DNA of 20,420 bases from Nanobdellota archaeon. GTDB taxonomy: Archaea > Nanobdellota > Nanobdellia > SCGC-AAA011-G17 > GW2011-AR17. The notes under the pieces are model-generated. The model ran no database searches, was not told where the DNA came from, and saw only the letters and a program-made list of their open reading frames with translations. The position numbers and the translations under genes were made by a program. Location: contig JASEIA010000016.1 in assembly GCA_030018575.1 (NCBI GenBank), positions 1-20,420 of the forward strand, read 5' to 3'. Shown one piece after another: positions 15,004 to 20,420 of this stretch (positions are counted from its first letter, which is position 1; every line of letters starts with the position of its first letter).

Positions 15004-16023
15004 ATGGAAGCAATCTTCAAGTATATTTTCACAATGCTTGTCGGCGCAATGTTCATCATCTTCTTCATCGGCTTTGCGTACAAGCAAATTGGAAGCGCGG
15101 AAACAACTGACGCATTGGAATTGGTAAGGACATTTGACGATTACCTTCTTCTGCTGACTGCAAATGAGGAAGCAAAGGATGCGAGGGATTTCTCAGCAAC
15201 AACGACAATCGGCTTTGACAAGGGAACAATCAGAAGCGGAGCGCAAAAAACAAACACAAACCGCATCGTGTATGCGCCTAATAAAATGACAGGGAAGAAA
15301 ATAACAACAAGGACAATGAGATGGTCTTTCCCTTATCAGGTTGACAACTTCTTTTACATAACAAACAAGAATTACAGGCAGGTGATTGTCTCTGACGACA
15401 CAAGCAAGGATTATGTGCAGGAATTAATGGAAGAGATAAACACTACTTTTGACATAAAGCATTTCTCAAAGAGCGATTTAAGCGCAAAAATATCAGCCAT
15501 TGGAAGCATGTATCAGGGAATGGCAAACGTCACTTTTCTTCTGATATCAGATAATAATTGGGATACTGCAACAAAAAACAAGGTAAAAGCGGCAATCCCA
15601 AAAACTGTTTTCCTGTGGGCAAAAGCAGGGGGGGAAGAAACAGAGGATGAGCCTAATGCTAAATGGAGGCACGGCACAATCACATTTAGCGACGGGGAAA
15701 CAGCCGCTTATCTTGAAAAAGAGATGCTTATTGGCGCGCTTTACGCGGGCACTTTTGAGAATTATGACTTCAACTTCAAAAGGGCAATGGACAGGCTTTC
15801 TGCAATCTCCGACATATACAAGAACAAAGCTGACCTGCTTGGCCGGACAAAGGGGCAGGCAGGCGGATGTGATGATTATACTGCAATATCTGCAGGAATA
15901 GGCAACCTTGGGGGCTATGGCAGGGATGGAGGCAGGAATGTGGAACAGATGATATCCACTGCTAAAGAAATTAAAAGGACAAACAAGCGGGAGTTTGGCG
16001 GCGAATGCCCGGCGGTGTTCTGA
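15004..16023 (+). CDS. Membrane-anchored surface protein 3 of the cluster
   Basis: 339 residues, the largest of the five small proteins. The N-terminus MEAIFKYIFTMLVGAMFIIF goes almost directly into a hydrophobic helix (about 4-25). It lacks the basic KGQ prefix of its neighbours, so it is more likely a plain N-terminal anchor than a processed pilin. The ectodomain contains LVRTFDDYLLLLTA, FYITNKNYRQVIVSDD and FLLISDNNWD, with alternating strand-like and helical stretches. Only two cysteines are present, both near the C-terminus (GGCDDY, GECPAV), and could form one disulfide. The final A of its TGA stop is also the first base of the next ATG, so the two are translationally coupled. I do not recognise the family. 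Confidence 0.78.
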   Translation: MEAIFKYIFTMLVGAMFIIFFIGFAYKQIGSAETTDALELVRTFDDYLLLLTANEEAKDARDFSATTTIGFDKGTIRSGAQKTNTNRIVYAPNKMTGKKITTRTMRWSFPYQVDNFFYITNKNYRQVIVSDDTSKDYVQELMEEINTTFDIKHFSKSDLSAKISAIGSMYQGMANVTFLLISDNNWDTATKNKVKAAIPKTVFLWAKAGGEETEDEPNAKWRHGTITFSDGETAAYLEKEMLIGALYAGTFENYDFNFKRAMDRLSAISDIYKNKADLLGRTKGQAGGCDDYTAISAGIGNLGGYGRDGGRNVEQMISTAKEIKRTNKREFGGECPAVF

Positions 16024-16577
16024 TGAAGGGAAGGAAAAGTCTTATTCGCAACAAGAAAGGCGTCATTGAGATGATGGAAACCTTCATGATAATATTTGTT
16101 ATATTCATACTCATGGGCATAGGCATGTTCTACTTTTTCAAGGCAAATGTGGCAGGAGGCAAGGAACTGCACAGGGATGTATGCCTTATGCAGACAACAG
16201 AGCTCATATCAGCAATAGCAAGGCTTCCTGACATAAACTGCAAGGAAAAGCACCCCTGCATAGACACTGCAAAGCTCGAGGCTTTTGCTTCAAAACCCGA
16301 GGCAGAGAAAAAAAAGGTAGTGGAATCAACTGTCTGCAGGAAAAACATCACAATAGAGCAGATATATCCTGAGCCTGATGAAAAAGGGCTGTGCAAGGGC
16401 AAGCAGGGCGATCCCAATTTCCCGAAAAACTGCAACCTGTGGCAGGTTTTCAGCGTTGAAGCGTCAAAAGTGAAAGGCAAGGCAGGGGAAGCAATTGCAG
16501 TGCCTGTGACATTGTATTATCCTACAAAAGGCGAGTATGGCATGGGAAAGATGGTAATAACAGTATATACGAGCTAA
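16023..16577 (+). CDS. Pilin-like membrane-anchored protein 4 (NKKG N-terminus)
   Basis: 184 residues from the ATG that overlaps the previous stop (TGATG). The frame is open six codons further upstream, but the coupled ATG is the better start. MKGRKSLIRNKKGVIEMMETF is basic, then Gly13, then a hydrophobic helix (about 17-39), again prepilin-like in layout. The ectodomain has six cysteines (DVCLM, INCKE, HPCID, TVCRK, GLCKG, KNCNL). The C-terminal part (AGEAIAVPVTLYYPTKGEYGMGKMVITVYTS) looks all-beta. No enzyme motif is visible. The coupling implies that it and protein 3 are made in fixed ratio. Confidence 0.78.
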   Translation: MKGRKSLIRNKKGVIEMMETFMIIFVIFILMGIGMFYFFKANVAGGKELHRDVCLMQTTELISAIARLPDINCKEKHPCIDTAKLEAFASKPEAEKKKVVESTVCRKNITIEQIYPEPDEKGLCKGKQGDPNFPKNCNLWQVFSVEASKVKGKAGEAIAVPVTLYYPTKGEYGMGKMVITVYTS

Positions 16578-16606
16578 ACATGGCCCGCTAACAGAGTGAA
16601 GTGAGA

Positions 16607-17143
16607 ATGGAAGGAAAAACAAGCAAAGGAAAAAGGCGGCTTTTTAGAAGAGCTCAGGGAGGCGAAATGATAGGCCTGCTTGTAATAGTCATACTTATGG
16701 TAGTCATATTTGCAGTATATATCAGGTTTTCCTCAACCCCTGAATCAAAAGGAGAGGAAGCAAGGGTAAGCTCTGCAAACAACTATCTTGTAAGCAGCAT
16801 GCTTAACTCCAATGTATGCCATGGAAAAAGTTTAGAAGACGCAATAAAAGCCTGGGGCAACAATGACAAAGCATGCCAGCAGGATGATATGGAAACATTC
16901 ATAAGAATTGAAGCAGAAAGAATGCTTAAGGCATACTTTGGTGAAGTAAGATATCAAGGCAAGGGTGGAAAAAAGCCCTTTACGCTTACAATAAAGCCTG
17001 CTTCAGGAAGCGCCAAAACACCTATTATAATAGGAGAGACTGCCTTAAGCTGCGGAACCGGGGGAATAATGCCCTCAGAATTATATAATATAGGGCGCGT
17101 TGCCTCAATGCAGGTTAAAACGTGCGTTTCTTTGGCACAATAG
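16607..17143 (+). CDS. Pilin-like membrane-anchored protein 5
   Basis: 178 residues from ATG 16607; GTG 16601 is an alternative two codons upstream. A very basic start (GKTSKGKRRLFRRAQGGEM) precedes a single hydrophobic helix at about 21-41. A Gly-Gly-Glu before the helix, rather than KGQ, makes prepilin processing less certain. The ectodomain has four cysteines (NVCHG, KACQQ, LSCGT, KTCVS). It follows protein 4 after 29 bases with no clear TATA box, so it is probably the last gene of that transcript. An A/T-rich stretch after its stop could end transcription. Family not recognised. Confidence 0.76.
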   Translation: MEGKTSKGKRRLFRRAQGGEMIGLLVIVILMVVIFAVYIRFSSTPESKGEEARVSSANNYLVSSMLNSNVCHGKSLEDAIKAWGNNDKACQQDDMETFIRIEAERMLKAYFGEVRYQGKGGKKPFTLTIKPASGSAKTPIIIGETALSCGTGGIMPSELYNIGRVASMQVKTCVSLAQ

Positions 17144-17304
17144 CTTATTTTATATTATTTAAGCCAAAAATAGGAAGACATTTTAAGATGGTAATTCTAT
17201 TTTGCCTCTAAAAGCCGTATAAATGCCAAATTTAATGAATTAAGGCTCCATATATATACTCGATAGCACAAATCTTTATAAAGGGGTACAGATATCTTTA
17301 TAGT
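17144..17304 (+). promoter_or_regulatory. Non-coding region with the S-layer promoter
   Basis: 161 A/T-rich bases with no convincing gene. Three TATA-like elements occur: TATATATA (17249-17256), TTTATAAA (17275-17282, best match, followed by GGGG) and CTTTATAG (17296-17303). Stacked promoters would suit a gene needing very high expression. The element at 17275 predicts a start near 17305. Confidence 0.5.
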
Positions 17305-17557
17305 ATCCATTAAGCCTTGCAGAGACATTGCTATGAATGACGACTGAAGCAAAGCGCACTGAAACCAAAAGTTTCAGGCGTGCTGAAAATCTCGGATTTT
17401 CGAGCACAGAGTGGACAGATATTCAGGAACATTAGGCGAAAGCCGACCTTCAAGGGCAGGCTGCCCTTGGCGGAATGAGAAAGCGAGGCTTTCTCAAGTG
17501 CGCAAAGCTAGGCTTTGCACACAAAAGAAAATAAAAACATAGGGAGGTGCTTGTAAA
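17305..17557 (+). promoter_or_regulatory. Long structured 5' leader of the S-layer mRNA (hairpin array)
   Basis: About 250 bases with successive strong stem-loops: 17359-17377 (7 bp, loop CAAAA, extendable past a bulged A), 17380-17407 (12 bp with one bulge, loop TCG), 17435-17444 (GGC-GAAA-GCC), 17451-17469 (8 bp, loop GGC), 17476-17496 (9 bp, loop GAG) and 17498-17522 (10 bp with one mismatch, loop TAG). Four of them close on three-base loops. The leader ends with GGGAGGTG at 17542-17549, the longest Shine-Dalgarno match in the window, 8 bases before the ATG. The likely role is mRNA stability or translational control of an abundant protein; that is inference. Confidence 0.65.
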
Positions 17558-19885
17558 ATGCAAGTACTAAAAACCTTAAAGAAAGTTGCGGCGATAGGAA
17601 CAGGAGTCGCAATGCTGGGAGCTACTCTGACCGGAGCATTAGCCCTGGACTTGAGAAACTACCCTGCACCGTTTGTATCAGCAGCCGGTGTGTACGATGA
17701 CAGCAACGTCTTCGTATATGGGGACATTGCTATCGCAGCAGACACGGTCGCTTTAAACGACATCGGAATGACACTGCAGTATATGGCCAAGACACCAGTA
17801 GTAACAGCCGGAGCAACAATAACCGGCACGGGCCTAAAGGCGCAGAAAGTGCCGCTTGGACAGGGATTGACAAACTCTACTTACCTGGACAGGGTGCTGC
17901 AGGACGATGATATAAGCACTTTGTTTGACGGCAAAGTAAACTTTGGCGGAACAGAGTATGACACGTCAGAAGAGCTGCAGATGTGCGATGAAGGCGGAAG
18001 AAAATACGGAGAGCCGTTCGTGGCAACATCCCTTATGTCAGACGATGACTACAAGAGGGACGTGTTCCTTGAAATGGGCAGGGACAAGATAAGGTACGCC
18101 TACAAGTTTGACAAGACAATAAACATCTCAAAAACAGTGTCAACAACAAGCCCCCTGGAAATTGACTTCCTTGGCAAGCCCCTGAAGATAACAGCTATTT
18201 CAGAAGGCGGCACAGGGTTTACCGCAAGGGTTGGAGACGAATACACCCTTAAAGCAGGAGACTCAGTAAGCATTGATGTTGACGGCGTGAAAAAGACAGT
18301 CAAGCTTGACAATGTCGGAACATCAAATGCAGTTGTCAATGTTGACGGCGTTACAAAGAGCATCAACCAAGGAAACACCGCAACAGTAAACAGCGTTGAA
18401 ATTACAGTTGACTCTGTTACATCAAGGACAGCATTGGCAGAATCATCTGCAATACTCGTTCTTGGAAAGCAGGCGACTGAAACCTATGCAGACGGAGACG
18501 CATATGTCGGCGAGAACGTGGACAGCCCTAAATGGGTATGGGACATCAGAAAAATGGACAAGCAAGGCACAACCTCCTCGCAGGACTGCGATGCAGTATC
18601 CGAAGGGAATGAGAAGCTGGTTTTAAGGGTTGAAAACGACTTTGTCTTCCTTGACGACTCTGACAAGCCAACCGGCGTCGGGCAATGCCTTGACTTGCCG
18701 AACAAGTACCTGTCAATATGCATTGACAGCCTGTCAGTTCCAGAAGCAGACTTCAAGGAGCTAACAATGGAGTACAGCGAAAACCTTGATGTAAGCTACG
18801 CGGGCTGCGGAACCACATTTGACGCAGGCACAGCAGGCAGGGAGCCGGGTATCCTGGTTAAATTCGATGTGTCAGAAGGTCTTGAGCTGAGGAACACGGA
18901 CTATGTGAGCAACGGCATGAACAACGTAAGCAACATTGTAAAGACAAAAGAGATACAACTTATACCTGACCCGGTGCTGTGTAACGACAGTGTTGGTTCA
19001 CAAGGAAATGTGTTTGGTATACTAAATGTCTTTTACAAGACAACAGACAGCCCGCAGCAGTTCAAGTTCTACGGCGCAATTTACAACAACGACACAACAA
19101 CCACAATTGCCAGGCTAAACCATGGAAGCACAAAAGAAGGCAATGGATTGCTGCGGCTTACAGGAAGAGCTTCTGACACTGTCTTGCCTTTGCAATGGAA
19201 GTTTGTTGCAGACACAGCAGGGGACCTGCACGGCGGATCTGAAGAACTGCATATGAACTGGTCATTGAGTACTAACTCAAGCGGAACCAGTTTGGGCTCT
19301 TCAACAGCAAACGATGCAGGCGAGTTGTACTGGAATCCTGGCGGAAGATGGTCTTTGACAGACATCTCCACAAAGGATGAGGACCACAGGACAGCATACG
19401 GCGTTGTCATAGCTGACCCGAAGAGCAACGGCGGCAGCCAGAGAGTAAAGCTCTTAGTGCCAAGCGACCTTGTTTACGCAAACATCGTCGTTAAGGGAAG
19501 CTCATCAAAGGTAACCAGCGGAAGCACAAGCTACGTGCCGACAAAGGTTTCGCCTGTGCATATGACTGCAAGCAAGGTAACATCGCCAACCAACTATAAC
19601 TTAATCGTTGTAGGCGGTCCTTGCGCAAACCCGCTGGCAGAGTCAGTCTTTGGGCAGACATGCGACGGATGGGCATACAAGGAAGGCGAAGCGCTTGTCA
19701 AGCTCGTCGCGAACGGCGAGAAAGTGGCATTGCTCGTTGCAGGAACCTCATGGCTTGACACGCAGAGGGCAGGCAAAGCATTAGCAAACTACGACAAGTA
19801 CGCATTCAGCGGAACAGAAGTCTTGGTCAAGGGCGCAGACCTTACAAGCATTACCGTTGAAAAGCCGACAGTCGCAGCAGCTTAA
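17558..19885 (+). CDS. S-layer protein (Methanococcus/DPANN type)
   Basis: 775 residues. The signal peptide (MQVLKTLKKVAAIGTGVAML, core to about residue 27, cleavage after ALA) leads to LDLRNYPAPFV. The mature start, the central beta-rich region with VDGV repeats, KWVWDIRKM, and the C-terminal module from about residue 681 (NLIVVGGPCANPLAE...ALVKLVANGEKVALLVAG...DTQRAGKALANYDKY) match the archaeal S-layer protein family known from Methanococcus and found in many DPANN archaea. It would form the crystalline outer coat. Several N-glycosylation sequons are present (NSTY, NISK, NDTT, NWSL, NSSG). No C-terminal membrane helix or PGF-CTERM is seen. The hairpin-rich leader and strong Shine-Dalgarno point to high expression, and a terminator overlaps the stop. 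It is likely the layer in or through which the neighbouring surface proteins sit. Confidence 0.93.
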   Translation: MQVLKTLKKVAAIGTGVAMLGATLTGALALDLRNYPAPFVSAAGVYDDSNVFVYGDIAIAADTVALNDIGMTLQYMAKTPVVTAGATITGTGLKAQKVPLGQGLTNSTYLDRVLQDDDISTLFDGKVNFGGTEYDTSEELQMCDEGGRKYGEPFVATSLMSDDDYKRDVFLEMGRDKIRYAYKFDKTINISKTVSTTSPLEIDFLGKPLKITAISEGGTGFTARVGDEYTLKAGDSVSIDVDGVKKTVKLDNVGTSNAVVNVDGVTKSINQGNTATVNSVEITVDSVTSRTALAESSAILVLGKQATETYADGDAYVGENVDSPKWVWDIRKMDKQGTTSSQDCDAVSEGNEKLVLRVENDFVFLDDSDKPTGVGQCLDLPNKYLSICIDSLSVPEADFKELTMEYSENLDVSYAGCGTTFDAGTAGREPGILVKFDVSEGLELRNTDYVSNGMNNVSNIVKTKEIQLIPDPVLCNDSVGSQGNVFGILNVFYKTTDSPQQFKFYGAIYNNDTTTTIARLNHGSTKEGNGLLRLTGRASDTVLPLQWKFVADTAGDLHGGSEELHMNWSLSTNSSGTSLGSSTANDAGELYWNPGGRWSLTDISTKDEDHRTAYGVVIADPKSNGGSQRVKLLVPSDLVYANIVVKGSSSKVTSGSTSYVPTKVSPVHMTASKVTSPTNYNLIVVGGPCANPLAESVFGQTCDGWAYKEGEALVKLVANGEKVALLVAGTSWLDTQRAGKALANYDKYAFSGTEVLVKGADLTSITVEKPTVAAA

Positions 19886-19922
19886 AGGCATTAAGCCTTT
19901 TTTTTCTTTTTTTTATTTCTCT
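19884..19922 (+). terminator. Hairpin plus T-run terminator of the S-layer gene
   Basis: AAAGGC-ATTAA-GCCTTT (19884-19900) overlaps the end of the TAA stop and runs into two T8-type tracts. This is the clearest terminator in the window. Confidence 0.75.
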
Positions 19923-19960
19923 TTTTCTGAATCTTTATTTACTTAAGTTCATACCTGTTT

Positions 19961-20176
19961 TTATTGACTACATTTCAGAAGCCGCTTGTTGACCACTTTT
20001 AGGATATCCTTTTGCTCATTGCTGAGCATGACTATCTTTGTGAAGTCGTTCTTTGTGCTTGGGTCTATAAGATGAATCTTATAGAGTGTCTTGAGCGTGT
20101 CGAGTGCTTTTGGAGCGGTCATCTTCAGCGGGCGTAATTGGTATTCAAGTATTGATAGGATGTATAGATAATTACG
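19961..20176 (-). pseudogene. C-terminal remnant of a DDE transposase (IS4/IS1634-like), truncated
   Basis: The minus strand is open from 20176 to a TAA at 19963-19961 (71 codons). The only ATG (20122) would give 53 residues. The reading YLYILSILEYQLRPLKM then APKALDTLKTLYKIHLI resembles the very end of archaeal IS4/IS1634-like transposases, where a hydrophobic helix is followed by a short region with LxxLYK and a run such as MLSNEQKDIL. The catalytic DDE part is missing, and the frame meets a stop at 20177-20179, next to the predicted left end of the IS630-like element. It is therefore read as a decayed fragment. The family assignment comes from memory of such C-termini and should be tested by alignment. 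Confidence 0.5.
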
Positions 20177-20203
20177 TTAATCTGTATACTCCATCACAAT
20201 AAA

Positions 20204-20212
20204 TTTAATTAA
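20204..20212 (+). promoter_or_regulatory. TATA-like element for the IS630-like transposase
   Basis: TTTAATTAA is centred about 28 bases before ATG 20236, again fitting a leaderless transcript. Confidence 0.45.
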
Positions 20213-20235
20213 GGTGTGTATATTCTTATTATTTC

Positions 20236-20420
20236 ATGGAGAAAAGAGATGGTCGGAAGATTCCCCGCCAAGCCATGGAATATATGCGAATGCAATCAGT
20301 TCGTCTGTTTGAAGAAGGCAAAAAAGCAGGCGAAATTGCAGAATTCTCTGGTGTCACTGTAGACGCCGTCTACAAATGGCGACGGAAGCATAAACAAAAA
20401 GGAATTGCTGGATTGAAGAG
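20236..20420 (+). CDS. IS630-family transposase, N-terminal part (runs off the window)
   Basis: 61 codons are open to the window end. DGRKIPRQAMEYMRMQSVRLF followed by EEGKKAGEIAEFSGVTVDAVYKWRRKHKQKGIAGLK is the N-terminal helix-turn-helix of IS630/Tc1-type transposases. It recognises the element's terminal inverted repeat; the DDE catalytic domain would follow outside the window. IS630 elements insert at TA. The left inverted repeat should lie somewhere in about 20165-20235 but cannot be defined without the right end. Whether the element is intact cannot be judged here. Confidence 0.85.
   Translation, partial: MEKRDGRKIPRQAMEYMRMQSVRLFEEGKKAGEIAEFSGVTVDAVYKWRRKHKQKGIAGLK

Noticed and set aside
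17331..17362. Possible C/D-box small RNA (ATGAATGA ... CTGA)
   Set aside because: The C-box match to RUGAUGA is imperfect, no C'/D' pair or proper spacing is seen, and hairpins explain the segment better.
1..20420. CRISPR array
   Set aside because: No set of regularly spaced identical repeats of 24-37 bases with unique spacers was found on either strand, and there are no cas genes.

Overview
The window looks archaeal and most probably comes from a DPANN-type genome (Woesearchaeota/Pacearchaeota-like). The signs are TTTATAAA-type TATA boxes 24-30 bases before start codons (many messages look leaderless), the start of a ribosomal protein L37Ae gene, a RadB recombinase paralogue, a TRAM-domain RNA-binding protein, an archaeal-type topoisomerase IA, a Methanococcus-type S-layer protein, and several small proteins with the KRGQ-plus-hydrophobic N-terminus common in DPANN archaea. 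The phylum-level placement is inference; the archaeal placement is firm.

Layout. 1-300 (minus strand): the 5' end of the L37Ae gene and tRNA-Pro(TGG). 405-3923: a giant secreted cysteine-rich protein, here called A. 4111-5289: TRAM protein, then radB. 5441-8874 (minus strand): topA, then a wHTH-MNT / HEPN gene pair. 9059-17143: a plus-strand surface-protein cluster made of five small membrane-anchored pilin-like proteins and a second giant cysteine-rich protein, B, which is a collinear paralogue of A. A two-gene RelE-type toxin-antitoxin module sits inside this cluster. 17144-17557: a long non-coding stretch with promoter signals and a run of strong hairpins, ending in the best Shine-Dalgarno sequence of the window. 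17558-19885: the S-layer protein, closed by a hairpin/T-run terminator. 19961-20420: transposon debris, namely the 3' remnant of a DDE transposase and the start of an IS630-like transposase gene.

How the genes may work together. The two giants and five small proteins are predicted to lie outside the membrane. All five small proteins have one N-terminal membrane segment and an even number of extracytoplasmic cysteines, and the giants are disulfide-dense. With the S-layer gene directly downstream, this suggests a multi-protein cell-surface assembly, perhaps pilus-like or for host attachment. No secretion ATPase, pilus platform protein or prepilin peptidase is in the window. The function is unproven, and this is the best candidate here for an undescribed system. 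The second best is the structured S-layer leader.
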